Positions 35,918 through 44,429 are shown, counted from the stretch's first letter. The stretch is 64,000 nucleotides of DNA from Planctomycetota bacterium (GCA_020845475.1 JADLFN010000002.1:1-64000); one strand, 5' to 3'. The notes: generated by a model not told the origin, from the letters alone. Numbers and translations: made by a program.

Positions 35918-37558
35918 CTATCTGGCAACGCCCGTACGGTCAGTATAGGTGCCGCCCGAAATGCGCGCGAGTTCGCCCATCAGGCGCGAATCGTGCGGGC
36001 CGATGCCAACGGTGTGTATCACGCATTTGCGGAACGTGTTAACACGCTTGATTTCCGCCACGATGTTTTCCGGCACGCACATTTTGCCATTGCCCACCAT
36101 CTTCTTCACCTGGCCATTCTTGTCCGGACGGCCGACTTCACCGATATCGGAGCTGTCATCGCTGACAGTAGGCGATCCGTCTGTCAAAAAGAAGATCGTC
36201 TCGGCACCCTTGGCCATGCACTCCGGATCCCAGGCGGGATCCATTTTGTGCCAGTCGAAGAACTGAGCATCCGTGATACTCAGGCTGTCCATCAGTCCGC
36301 CATGGATGTTCGTAAGCGCGCGCGGCGTCAGGGCCTCCACGGCCTTGATGAACTTGGCTTTGTTCTCCGGCGTTGCCGGCACAAGGTTCTTGACCGAAGG
36401 CAGCAGCAACTGATGCGGCGTATCGTATATGCATACGTTGAACAGGAACTCCTTGTCGAGTTGCTTCAGCGCGTAAACCAGTTCCACGATGGCAAGGTCG
36501 AGTTTGATCTTTACCTTGCTGTAGTCCGGCGGGTCGGGTTCGGGTTCCTCTTTCTTCTTGTCGCCCTCGGCAGGCTTGCTCTTTCCGCCGCCGGTGACGG
36601 GGCCCTCCTTCTTGGGCTCCGGAGGCTTCTCCTTCTTCGGCGCCGGCGGCATCGAAACCGGACCCGCCATAGAACCCGAAACGTCAATGCAGAACACCAC
36701 GCGCTTGCCCACCGTGGCCATGTCAAAGAAGCGCGGCACCTTGCGCGCGGCTTCCGTCTGGCCTTCCGGGCGCTCCTTTTGCGTCTTGTAGCCGCCAACA
36801 TCGATCCACCATTCCCAGAACTTGGGCTCGGAGTACATTTTCTCGCCTGAGATCTCGGACAGCGCTTTGACCGAGAAATAGCGCAGGCGGTCGTTCTTGG
36901 CATTCTTGAGGATGTTGATCAGTCCGCGCATCACGGAATCGCGTGGCTCTTTCTCTTCGGGCTTCACGATCTTGGCTGCGGCGAAAATGCCGCACATGGC
37001 CACGATCACACCTTTGTCGTCCCAGTCGGGATTCCAGGTGGCAAACAGTTCTGCTACGGCAGGCGCAACTTCCTTACGGGCCGATTCGCCAATCGCCTCC
37101 AGGGCGGCCGCCTTCAGGTTGTAATCCTTGGGCTTGGACTCCAGCACGCAAGCCTTGAGAATCGCGTCGCCGCCGGCGGTCTTGCCGTTACCAAGACCCG
37201 TCAGTGCGTAGTAGGCGGCGAAAATCTGCTCGGGCCTGGTGAACTTGGTAATGGCGTCTTTCACCTCAGAGAGCGCTTCTTCGCTGTTGAACTGCGCGAA
37301 AGCAGCGCCCATGCGCGGCAAAGCATCGTTGTCTTTCTCGGCGGCGATGGTCTTGCAGGCGAGTTCCGCGGCCTTCTTGTTGTTGGCCGCGACGATGCCC
37401 TCAACGCCTTCGGCGCGCTTGACGGGATCGGCGTTGGTCAAGAGCGGCTGACAGCGCTTGATGATGTCGTCGGCACCCTGAGCGTTGTGATTCTGCGCGC
37501 AGATGCTCAGCGCGAGCAATGCCAGCGAAATGAACGCGAGTCTCTTCAACTTGGTCAT
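35918..37558 (-). CDS. exported HEAT-repeat and von Willebrand A domain protein
   Basis: This 546-residue protein has a signal peptide (KRLAFISLALLALSICAQ). Residues ~35-240 are helical HEAT-like repeats. A VWA domain starts near residue 280 with the metal-ion site CIDVSGSMAG, and the Thr and Asp of the MIDAS are probably in LTPRALTNIHGG and LTDGSPTVSDDSSD. A Pro/Lys/Glu-rich insertion of about 50 residues (KKEKPPEPKKEGP onward) interrupts the VWA fold after strand 1. VWA domains bind protein ligands through Mg2+. The combination is frequent among planctomycete secreted proteins. The partner is unknown. Confidence 0.8.
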   Translation of the reverse strand: MTKLKRLAFISLALLALSICAQNHNAQGADDIIKRCQPLLTNADPVKRAEGVEGIVAANNKKAAELACKTIAAEKDNDALPRMGAAFAQFNSEEALSEVKDAITKFTRPEQIFAAYYALTGLGNGKTAGGDAILKACVLESKPKDYNLKAAALEAIGESARKEVAPAVAELFATWNPDWDDKGVIVAMCGIFAAAKIVKPEEKEPRDSVMRGLINILKNAKNDRLRYFSVKALSEISGEKMYSEPKFWEWWIDVGGYKTQKERPEGQTEAARKVPRFFDMATVGKRVVFCIDVSGSMAGPVSMPPAPKKEKPPEPKKEGPVTGGGKSKPAEGDKKKEEPEPDPPDYSKVKIKLDLAIVELVYALKQLDKEFLFNVCIYDTPHQLLLPSVKNLVPATPENKAKFIKAVEALTPRALTNIHGGLMDSLSITDAQFFDWHKMDPAWDPECMAKGAETIFFLTDGSPTVSDDSSDIGEVGRPDKNGQVKKMVGNGKMCVPENIVAEIKRVNTFRKCVIHTVGIGPHDSRLMGELARISGGTYTDRTGVAR

Positions 37559-37648
37559 CGTACTCTCCGTGTTCGTGCGCCCAGCGTTTGTTGATTTTCG
37601 AGTGACTTGCCATTCACGGATCGTGCCTGGGCTCCGTGCAAAAACAGG

Positions 37649-38842
37649 CTAGTTCCCTCTCCCGCCGCCGAAATTCTGAGTCCAATACACACCGCTGTGG
37701 CCCGCGCCAATGTGCGCCCACGCGCCGATCATGGCGCGGTGGTGCTCGGCCGCGTTGTACCACTGCCACACCGCCTCAGCGGGCGTCTTGGAGCCCATTA
37801 AGCAGTTCTCGCCCACGCTGCCGCCGTAGCCCGCGCGCTTGCAGCGCTGAGCGGGCGTGACGCCGTCGGGGTGGCCGGGAATGTCGTGGCCAATGCGCCC
37901 GATTTTTTCCTGGTACTTCGAATGACCCGTAGCTGCCTTGTAAAGCGCCAGGTTAATCGCCAGGCAGCCGCGCCCGAGCATCATGCGGTAATCGTTCAGC
38001 ACGCGAACATGCGTTTTGCTGTCAGCATCACAATCGGCATCGGCAATGGCTTCGTTTCCGGCCAGCACGCCCTTGTTGGCGTCGTATTCCTCTTTCTTAA
38101 TGTCGATCAGATCCGCTGCCGTCTTGCGCATGAACTGCTCGCCGTTCTCTATTCCTGCTTCCCACTTGCCCAACGCCTCATCAATCTCGCCCAGCAGTTT
38201 CACCAGACGCTCCAGCTTGGCGCTCGATCCGGCGATATCGGCTCTCTTCTGCGCAATGAGGTAGCCCACTGGGTCGTTCCACACGTCAAACAATGGCTTG
38301 CACGCCTTATCAACCTCAGGCTGCAACTTGCAGTCATCAGCCTCGGTGTACTTCGGATTCATGATCGCTTTAATCGCCAACGGCCGATTGTCCGCCAGCA
38401 CCTTGCGCAAAGCATCGCGCGTGGCCTTGGGGTCCTTGAGCGCCGAAACCGCCAACTTCGTGCCTTCCTTTTCTTTGAAGCCCTCAAAATTCTTGGCGAC
38501 CTTGGACTTGAGCGTGGCGTCGCTGCCGATGGCTTCTTTCAAGCGGGCCACGGCATCATCCACTAACTTGATTTCGTCGGGCTTGTCGCTGCCGTACGCT
38601 CGTTTAACCAGCGCAATCCAGCCGCTCGCCGTTTCCGGCAACTTGGGCGGCTCCGGCGCGGCTTCCTTGGGCGGGTCAACGGCGGCATCAGGGTCTTTGC
38701 CTTCTTTGATGGCCTTCTCGCGCCGCTGTTTTTCGCGTAGCGCCTTGTAAAAATCGTCTTCGTCATCGGCGCGCACAGGTACGGCCAGCGTGGCCAGAAA
38801 CGAAAGAGCCAGTAGTATGATCAGGATTCGGGAATTGCGCAT
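37649..38842 (-). CDS. exported CAP/SCP-domain protein
   Basis: This 397-residue protein has a signal peptide (RILIILLALSFLATLAVPVRA). A charged Pro/Glu segment and a long helical middle region (~60-270) follow. The C-terminal ~120 residues form a CAP domain: ATGHSKYQEKIG carries the first His, VGENC and PAEAVWQWYNAAEHHRAMIG the conserved centre with the second His, and GAGHSGVYWTQNFG the end. CAP domains occur in secreted proteins that bind lipids or proteins. ATG 38842 is placed at the signal; the in-frame extension to 38893 is not supported. Confidence 0.8.
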   Translation of the reverse strand: MRNSRILIILLALSFLATLAVPVRADDEDDFYKALREKQRREKAIKEGKDPDAAVDPPKEAAPEPPKLPETASGWIALVKRAYGSDKPDEIKLVDDAVARLKEAIGSDATLKSKVAKNFEGFKEKEGTKLAVSALKDPKATRDALRKVLADNRPLAIKAIMNPKYTEADDCKLQPEVDKACKPLFDVWNDPVGYLIAQKRADIAGSSAKLERLVKLLGEIDEALGKWEAGIENGEQFMRKTAADLIDIKKEEYDANKGVLAGNEAIADADCDADSKTHVRVLNDYRMMLGRGCLAINLALYKAATGHSKYQEKIGRIGHDIPGHPDGVTPAQRCKRAGYGGSVGENCLMGSKTPAEAVWQWYNAAEHHRAMIGAWAHIGAGHSGVYWTQNFGGGRGN

Positions 38843-39117
38843 GGCGCAGCCCTTGAGAGTGCGTGAAAGGCCCAGACTTCTTCCCGAGGCCATTGTAACG
38901 GACTAGAGACGCAAAAGGTTCAACGAATCGGATTGAATACGTCCGCTTTCATGGTGCCGGTTTTCGGGCGCTCGTTCGGCAGGTGCGCTCCGCCAGTGAG
39001 CCAACATGAAGCGAAGCCGCGCGAGACCCAGTTTGCCGAAGCCCTGAGCTTGCGCGAATGTGCCGCGGGTTGCCCTCAGTGCTGTTGCCACGCACAAGTT
39101 GGCCCTATACTGCCGCG

Positions 39118-39573
39118 GTGCGTTACGCCCTGATTGGAATTGTGCTTTTGCTTTGCACCGGCTGTGTCGAGCGGCGCATTTACGTGCGCAGCGAACCGCC
39201 AGGCGCAGATGTGTACATCGACGGCGAAAAAGTAGGCCAGACGCGGCCCGAGAACCACGAGGACGGCCCGTTCTACGTGACCTTTTCTTATTACGGCTCG
39301 CGCGAATACACGCTGCGCAAGCCCGGCTACCAGACGCAAAGCGGCACTGTGCAGCTTGTGGTGCCGTGGTACGAATACCCGCCCATGGATTTCTTCGCCG
39401 AAGTGCTGGCGCCGTGGATCATCGTGGACAAGCACGAGATCAGCGTGAAGCTGGAGCCTGCCAAACCCGGCGACCCGGACCAGGTGTTCCGCCGCGCCAA
39501 CCAATACAAGAACGAAACCACACTGGCGGACCGTTTTGAATTTGCGGCCAACAAAGGCAGCTGGCGCCGCTGA
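39118..39573 (+). CDS. PEGA-domain lipoprotein
   Basis: This 151-residue protein has a GTG start that puts the signal RYALIGIVLLLCTGC at the N-terminus; the Cys is the likely lipidation site. The PEGA motif follows at once (IYVRSEPPGADVYIDGEKVGQTRP), with FTFSYYG-type strands and a partly amphipathic C-terminus. PEGA domains are small beta folds of surface proteins. An upstream in-frame ATG at 39058 would place 20 odd residues before the signal. murD begins ten bases downstream. Confidence 0.75.
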   Translation: MRYALIGIVLLLCTGCVERRIYVRSEPPGADVYIDGEKVGQTRPENHEDGPFYVTFSYYGSREYTLRKPGYQTQSGTVQLVVPWYEYPPMDFFAEVLAPWIIVDKHEISVKLEPAKPGDPDQVFRRANQYKNETTLADRFEFAANKGSWRR

Positions 39574-39582
39574 GCAAGCACG

Positions 39583-41256
39583 ATGGCAAACCCCGAAATC
39601 GCAGAGAAGTTCACCCGTTTCAAGGGAAAGCGCGCGCTGGTCATGGGCCTTGGCCTGTGGCAGGGCGGCGTGGAGGCCGTAAAGTTTCTGCACCGGTGGG
39701 GGGCGAGCCAAATCCTTGTGACCGATTTGCGCGACGAAAAAACCCTCGCGCCCAGCCTCGAAGCCATCAAGGACATTCCGGTTACGTTGCGCCTGGGTGA
39801 ACACCGCGAGGCCGATTTCGCGCGCGCGCAAGTCGTCATCCACTCCCCCGCCGTGCGCCCGGACAACAAGTATCTCGTAGCCGCGCGTGAGGCGGGGGCG
39901 GAAGTGACGCAGGAGATGTCGCTCTTCATCGAGGCTTGCCCGGCTTTCACGATTGGCATAACTGGGAGCAACGGCAAGACAACAACCACCCTGCTGGCTT
40001 ACGAGATGTTGTGCGGGATTTACGAGCGGGCCCAACCGGAACTCGAAGGCAAATGGGCCGATCCGGTGCCAAACCTGCCCGAAACAGGGCAGCGTGTGTG
40101 GCTGGGCGGTAACGTGGGCACGCCGCTCATCAACCGTCTGGAGGAAATCGAGAAAGAAGATGTGGTCGTGTTGGAACTAAGCAGCTTTCAATTGATGGAC
40201 TGGCACCGCATCCAGAAATCCTGCTTGTTTGCTCTGATCACCAATATCACTGCGAACCACCTCGATTGGCACAAGGACTTCGACGAGTATGTTTGGGCGA
40301 AAAGCGCGATCTTCCGCTATCAAAATGAGAAAGCGTGCCATTCGTGCGTGGTGAACGCAGACGATCCAGTCGCGAACGCATTTCGAGAAGAGTTTTCCCG
40401 CTTGTACGTATACTCGATTCGCGGCGTCCCGACTGAATGGATTCATAGCAACGCGCAGTTGCTGAGTTGGGGTTACGAGAACGGGCTGTACTCGGACCAG
40501 GGTACTTCAGCGCTTCGTTGGCTTGCAGGCGAGCGTCCGCCGGCTCCCGAGCCGAAGCGCAGTCGGAGTGCGGAGAAACTCAAAAAGGAACGAACTCCCA
40601 AACTTCCGTTCGGCAGAAAGAATCACCCCGGCGAGCAGCAGGTAGCAGAAGCACGACCGTTCTGCGCGCGCGCCGACTTGCGGCTGCCCGGCGACTTCAA
40701 TTGGTCGAACCTCGCGGGCGCATGGGCAGTAGTGCAGGGGTTGTTTGTGCACGGTGGATTTGGAACCGTCATACAGAGCATCCGTAGATTCCGCGGCGTC
40801 GAGCATCGACTGGAACCGTGTGGCAGCATCAATGGCGCGCGGGTTTACAACGACAGCATTGCGACAGACCCTGCAGCGACGCTGGCCGCGCTGAGTGCCT
40901 TTGACAAATGCGTGCACCTGATCCTCGGCGGCGGCAGCAAGAACATTGATTACACGGAACTGGGCAAGCGCATCGCAACGCATTGCGGCATCAAGGCGAT
41001 TTACCTGCAAGGTACGACTGCGCCCGCCATCAAGGCCGCCATCGGCGCGGCTTCGATTCCAATGCACGATTGCGCGACGTTCGATGAAGCCTGCGAGCGC
41101 GCTTTCAAGGCGCTTACGCCCGGCGACGTCCTGCTCATGTCGCCCGCGAGCACGAGTTTCTACGAGTACGCACCGGGAAAGAAATTCGCCAACTTCGAAG
41201 AGCGCGGCAAGCATTTTAAGGCGCTCGTAGCACGGGCCTCCCGGCCCGTGACGTAG
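39583..41256 (+). CDS. murD: UDP-N-acetylmuramoylalanine--D-glutamate ligase
   Basis: MurD adds D-glutamate to UDP-MurNAc-L-Ala in peptidoglycan synthesis. The ATP loop GITGSNGKTTTT lies at residues 125-136, NITANHLDWH at ~221-230, and the C-terminal domain motif NDSIATDPAATLAAL at ~423-437. At 557 residues it is ~100 longer than usual. A basic, proline-rich insertion (~305-362, KRSRSAEKLKKERTPK) sits before the second-domain motif, which reads LPGDFNWSN instead of GxHNxxN. The last codons (VARASRPVT) are encoded by a dispersed palindromic repeat, so the C-terminus has been rewritten by repeat insertion. The gene implies that the organism makes peptidoglycan. Confidence 0.92.
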   Translation: MANPEIAEKFTRFKGKRALVMGLGLWQGGVEAVKFLHRWGASQILVTDLRDEKTLAPSLEAIKDIPVTLRLGEHREADFARAQVVIHSPAVRPDNKYLVAAREAGAEVTQEMSLFIEACPAFTIGITGSNGKTTTTLLAYEMLCGIYERAQPELEGKWADPVPNLPETGQRVWLGGNVGTPLINRLEEIEKEDVVVLELSSFQLMDWHRIQKSCLFALITNITANHLDWHKDFDEYVWAKSAIFRYQNEKACHSCVVNADDPVANAFREEFSRLYVYSIRGVPTEWIHSNAQLLSWGYENGLYSDQGTSALRWLAGERPPAPEPKRSRSAEKLKKERTPKLPFGRKNHPGEQQVAEARPFCARADLRLPGDFNWSNLAGAWAVVQGLFVHGGFGTVIQSIRRFRGVEHRLEPCGSINGARVYNDSIATDPAATLAALSAFDKCVHLILGGGSKNIDYTELGKRIATHCGIKAIYLQGTTAPAIKAAIGAASIPMHDCATFDEACERAFKALTPGDVLLMSPASTSFYEYAPGKKFANFEERGKHFKALVARASRPVT

Positions 41257-41303
41257 CACCACCCCATTTCGTGATGCCACACGGGCCGGGAGGCCCGTGC
41301 TAC
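41227..41303. repeat. pair of identical 24-bp units in inverted orientation
   Basis: The unit GTAGCACGGGCC + TCCCGGCCCGTG at 41227-41250 is repeated exactly as its reverse complement at 41280-41303, 29 bp apart. The first copy encodes the end of MurD. The second contains the TAG stop of the ESCRT-III-like gene on the minus strand. A variant pair lies at 45571-45634. The pair can fold into a large cruciform and may terminate both convergent genes. It resembles REP/BIME-type elements. Confidence 0.85.
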
Positions 41304-41908
41304 TTCGCCTTTTCTTCGTCGGCGCCCATTTCGCCGAGTTCTTTGGCGATTTCTTTGTCGAGTTCCTCGCGCGTCTTCTTTTTGCGCTCCGTGGAAGAAA
41401 TGCCGATCATCTGGTCGATTTCTTCGTCGCTGACCAGCTGCTCGCCGCTGGCGGTCTCGCCTGAGAACAGCGTGTCCTTGCTCATGTCCAAAAACAAATC
41501 CATGCGCTGGCTCATCGTCTCGGCCTGCGCCATGGCGTGCTCGAAGTTGCGCTGCGTCTTTTCCAGATCGGTGGCTTTGTAAACATCGTTGATGCTCTTG
41601 GCCACCACACCCATGCTCTCGGCGAACGTGGCGTAACTCTCCGCCTGGTTCTTCATCTGGAACGCGGCTTCGATGGTCAGCAATTGCCGCTCGATGGCGC
41701 GGCGCTGCGTGGCTGTGGCTTTGAGCGACTTGCGGATGAACGCGAGCTGGTCGTTGGCGCCCATGCGCTGCGCGCGCCGCGCTTTTTCGAGCCACTCTTC
41801 CTCGTTGCGGCCAAGATCCGTGAGCTGGCGCTTGATGCGCTGGATGCCCTTCTTGATTTCCATGTCGCGTTGCATGCGACGTTCTTCTTTGGATTTGAAA
41901 ATTCCCAT
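41300..41908 (-). CDS. ESCRT-III-like coiled-coil protein A
   Basis: This 202-residue protein is almost wholly helical. It starts MGIFKSKEERRMQ. A basic first half has an alpha1/alpha2 hairpin-like pattern (IQRIKRQLTDLGRNEEEWLEKA; AQRMGANDQLAFIRKSLKA; AIERQLLTIEAAFQMKNQAE), followed by AESMGVVAKSINDVYKA, QAETMSQRMDLFLDM and an acidic stretch VSDEEIDQMI, with a charged tail. Length, basic-to-acidic polarity and motif order match ESCRT-III (CHMP/CdvB) proteins, including the CHMP-like M-x-x-x-x-K-x-M/I and the late DxxxD/E segment. It is not an obvious PspA. It lies in a cluster with a Vps4-like ATPase. The assignment is from pattern only and could be generic coiled coil. Confidence 0.6.
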   Translation of the reverse strand: MGIFKSKEERRMQRDMEIKKGIQRIKRQLTDLGRNEEEWLEKARRAQRMGANDQLAFIRKSLKATATQRRAIERQLLTIEAAFQMKNQAESYATFAESMGVVAKSINDVYKATDLEKTQRNFEHAMAQAETMSQRMDLFLDMSKDTLFSGETASGEQLVSDEEIDQMIGISSTERKKKTREELDKEIAKELGEMGADEEKAK

Positions 41909-41951
41909 GGGTACGTCCTCAAGAGCCACGAATCGCACGAATCTTCACCAA

Positions 41952-42362
41952 CTAGCGTATCACCCGTTTGAACTCCAGCTTAGCCGGGTTCCCGAAATTG
42001 ATTATTAGGCAAAGGCTCAATCCGGTTGCTTTGAGGTAGTTGAGGGCCTGTGCTATTTCAACATCGCTGATCTTCGGAACGCATTTTAGTTCAACGATGA
42101 TCTTGCCGAAGCAAACGAGGTCAGCGATGAAGTGCTTGTCCAACCACTCGCCCTTGTACTTGATGCGCAAAACCTTCTGCGACTCAAAAGGAATGGATCG
42201 AAGTCTGGATTCTCGTTCCATGCCTTCCTGGTAAACGGACTCGAGAAACCCAAATCCCAGTTCGTTGTAGACCTCCATAGCCGCGCCAACGATCGCAAAG
42301 GCCTCTTCCTTGAATAGAAGTTCGCCGTCCCTCGCCGAGTTTTGGTGTGAATTGGTGTTCAT
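41952..42362 (-). CDS. GxxExxY family protein
   Basis: This 136-residue protein carries the naming motif GFGFLESVYQEGM and a PD-(D/E)xK-like core (FIADLVCFGKIIVELKC), as expected of GxxExxY proteins, a widespread nuclease-fold family of unsettled role often scattered by transfer. Its base composition is visibly lower in GC than the genes on either side. It interrupts the ESCRT-like cluster between protein A and the zinc-ribbon gene, so I consider it a later insertion rather than a component. Confidence 0.85.
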   Translation of the reverse strand: MNTNSHQNSARDGELLFKEEAFAIVGAAMEVYNELGFGFLESVYQEGMERESRLRSIPFESQKVLRIKYKGEWLDKHFIADLVCFGKIIVELKCVPKISDVEIAQALNYLKATGLSLCLIINFGNPAKLEFKRVIR

Positions 42363-42369
42363 TGGTGGC

Positions 42370-42822
42370 TCAACCCAAACATCCTTTGAATATTAAGCCC
42401 TGGAACATCAGCAAGAGGATCAGCACGGCGGTAATCAGCATGCAGCCGCGCGCGTTGGTTCCTGTTTGATTGGGGATGGGGCCGGCGACCGTGAAATCAG
42501 CGTGGTTGGCCGCGAAATCGCGCTCGGTCACCAAGTCGCCCAGGCCGTTTTCCTGCGAGCAGCCGGGGCATTTTGCGGGCGCGAGCAATTCCTCGGGCCA
42601 GTGGTAGCCGCAACTGGAGCACACGTTCTGGGTGTCGCGATCGAAGACTTCGTCGTCGAGGTCCTCGACCATCATCTCGCTTGAAATGTACGCCGAGCAG
42701 CCCAGGCAACGGAATTGCTTGAGCTTGGGGTGGGGGATCTCGCTGTAGCCCTTGGCGCAATAGGGACAGCGCGTGAGGTGCTTTTTCGCGAGACGAATCA
42801 GTTGGCGTTCATGGTCTACCAT
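42370..42822 (-). CDS. tail-anchored zinc-ribbon protein
   Basis: This 150-residue protein has four CxxC knuckles, CPYC (19-22), CLGC (39-42), CSSC (68-71) and CPGC (85-88), forming two zinc ribbons. An acidic spacer (EDLDDEVFDRD) lies between the second and third. A single hydrophobic helix near residues 127-145 (MLITAVLILLLMFQGLIF) lies almost at the C-terminus, so the ribbons probably face the cytoplasm on a tail anchor. The start overlaps the upstream membrane gene by seven bases. In context it could recruit the ESCRT-like proteins to the membrane; that is inference. Confidence 0.7.
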   Translation of the reverse strand: MVDHERQLIRLAKKHLTRCPYCAKGYSEIPHPKLKQFRCLGCSAYISSEMMVEDLDDEVFDRDTQNVCSSCGYHWPEELLAPAKCPGCSQENGLGDLVTERDFAANHADFTVAGPIPNQTGTNARGCMLITAVLILLLMFQGLIFKGCLG

Positions 42823-43136
42823 GCGGTCATTGTCGATTGTCGATTGACGATTGTCGATTGGGCGTGACCAGCGCCGCGACGCCTTCGATTGCGAGACAAC
42901 TCATATATCCGCACGATCGACCAGATTCCGAGCGCCCCGACGAGCGCATAAGCGGCCATCGTCGCGAACAACAACATCAAACCCAAGGGCGCGTTTCCAA
43001 ACGGGCCAAGCTCACCTGCAAAGGAGAGCGGGACTTCCCAGATTGCGCAAACGCGGTCAAAGACGCTCCTGGGCGCGAAACAAATCCCCAACTGCGCCAG
43101 CAGGAACAGTGAAAAGATGAGCGAGAATCGGGCCAT
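42816..43136 (-). CDS. small two-helix membrane protein
   Basis: This 106-residue protein has two hydrophobic segments (FSLIFSLFLLAQLGICFA and PLGLMLLFATMAAYALVGALGIWSIV), followed by YELSRNRRRR on the probable cytoplasmic side. The final ~15 residues are encoded by a TCGATTG word repeat, so the original C-terminus may have been replaced. It sits downstream of the Vps4-like gene and overlaps the zinc-ribbon gene. No family is recognised. Confidence 0.6.
   Translation of the reverse strand: MARFSLIFSLFLLAQLGICFAPRSVFDRVCAIWEVPLSFAGELGPFGNAPLGLMLLFATMAAYALVGALGIWSIVRIYELSRNRRRRGAGHAQSTIVNRQSTMTAW
42830..42860. repeat. TCGATTG word repeat
   Basis: Four copies of (T)GTCGATTG/ACGATTG occur in tandem at the junction of two overlapping small genes in the ESCRT-like cluster. 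It is a low-complexity word repeat of the type found between many genes here. Confidence 0.6.
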
Positions 43137-43156
43137 AGTCAGCTATCGGCGCAATC

Positions 43157-43190
43157 AATCAAAAATCCAAAATCGGAAATCCAAAATCGC
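43157..43190. repeat. AAATCCAAAATC word repeat
   Basis: Tandem AAATCC/AAAATC words lie just downstream of the Vps4-like gene (minus strand). The same word, in the other orientation, occurs at 47091-47128 in front of an ESCRT-III-like gene. Confidence 0.65.
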
Positions 43191-44429
43191 CTAGTCCTGA
43201 TCCTGCCGCCAATCGAGATAGCGCGCGGCTTCTTCGGGCGAGGTGACCGGGCGGATGCCTTCGGCAGCGACCTGGAAATCGCGCAGCGTGAGCGAGCGCA
43301 CTTTGACCTGATAGTTCTTGGCCTGGGCCAGCCCCTTGTCGATGATGTCCGGCAAATCGGCGTTGAGCTCGGAAATCATCGTGCTTGTCACCTGCTTGAC
43401 GATGCGTTCGATCTCGCGGCCAGAGTAGCCGTCCGTGAGCTTCACAAGCTCCGCCATGTCGCAATCGACCACGAAGCCGCGCTTTTCGGTTTGGATGCGC
43501 AGGATGGCCTCGCGCGTGATCGGGTCGGGGAGCGGAATGAGAATCTGCTTTTCAAAGCGCGAGAGCACCGCGTTATCGATTTCCCACGGGCGGTTCGTGG
43601 CCGCGATGGTGAGCACGAAAATGTCGGTGCGGCCTTTTTCCGTCAGGCCATCGAGCTCGCTCAGGATCGTGCTCAGGATCCTTCTTTCGGCGCCGCTTTG
43701 CTCGTCAGAGCCGCGCGAGGCCGTGAGCGATTCGAACTCATCAAGAAAGACCACGCTGGGGCTGTTGTCGCGCGCGGTACCGTAGATTTCGGAGATGATC
43801 TTGGAGCTCTCGCCGAAATACTTGCTCATCACGCCGCTGACTTTTACGTTGAAAAAGAGGGCCTGGCCGTCGCTCGTAACTTTGAGCGCGTTGGAAGTCG
43901 CCGCCGCGATCAGCGTTTTGCCCGTGCCCGGCGGGCCGTAGAACATGATGTTGCGGAATGTGGCAATCTTGACGCCCTTGGGCGGCGTGGCGAGCGAAAG
44001 GCCCAGCGTGTATTTGATGTCGCGCTTGGTCTGCTCCAGCCCGCCGATGTCGTCCCACGTCACGGGCGAGACGTGAATCAGCGAGTTGACGGCGTTGCTC
44101 AGCTCGCTCTTGTTGCCCACGCTCTCGGTCTGCTTGGCATCGACGTCTTCATCAGAGCTGGGCGGAGCCGGCAGCTTGGCGCCCGCGGCCTGTTCGTTGT
44201 GCAGCTCGCGCAGGCGGCCCGCGAATTCGCGATATTCGATGGCTTTGCGTTTGCGCGCATATTCCTGCGAGCGGCTGGTGGCGTGCTCGGCCCACTTGAG
44301 CATGAGCTTGGCGGCAGCGTCAAAATGCTGCGCGGCTTGTTCGGAATCGCCGGCTTTCCAGGCCATCTTGGCCTTGTGCAGCGAATCATCGCAGGCGGAT
44401 TTGAGTTTGGGTCCGAGGTCGAGGCTCAT
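43191..44429 (-). CDS. Vps4-like AAA ATPase with MIT-like N-terminal domain
   Basis: This 412-residue protein is a meiotic-clade AAA ATPase. Residues ~8-80 form three helices with the MIT pattern (AKMAWKAGDSEQAAQHFDAAAKLM, then EYARKRKAIEYREFAGRLREL). After an acidic linker the AAA core begins VTWDDIGGLEQTKRDI. Walker A is GPPGTGKT (165-172), the pore loop MSKYFGES (201-208), Walker B VVFLDEFESL (226-235), sensor 1 ATNRPWEID (277-285) and the arginine finger SRFEKQILIPLP (290-301); GYSGREIERIV (334-344) ends the core. ATNxPWxxD and RFEKxIxIPLP are hallmarks of Vps4/CdvC. Vps4 disassembles ESCRT-III filaments. Its start overlaps the stop of the double-MIT gene by four bases. Confidence 0.88.
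   Translation of the reverse strand: MSLDLGPKLKSACDDSLHKAKMAWKAGDSEQAAQHFDAAAKLMLKWAEHATSRSQEYARKRKAIEYREFAGRLRELHNEQAAGAKLPAPPSSDEDVDAKQTESVGNKSELSNAVNSLIHVSPVTWDDIGGLEQTKRDIKYTLGLSLATPPKGVKIATFRNIMFYGPPGTGKTLIAAATSNALKVTSDGQALFFNVKVSGVMSKYFGESSKIISEIYGTARDNSPSVVFLDEFESLTASRGSDEQSGAERRILSTILSELDGLTEKGRTDIFVLTIAATNRPWEIDNAVLSRFEKQILIPLPDPITREAILRIQTEKRGFVVDCDMAELVKLTDGYSGREIERIVKQVTSTMISELNADLPDIIDKGLAQAKNYQVKVRSLTLRDFQVAAEGIRPVTSPEEAARYLDWRQDQD

Noticed and set aside
40446-40680. Frameshift or intron in murD
   Set aside because: The frame stays open through the insertion and conserved motifs resume in the same frame afterwards.
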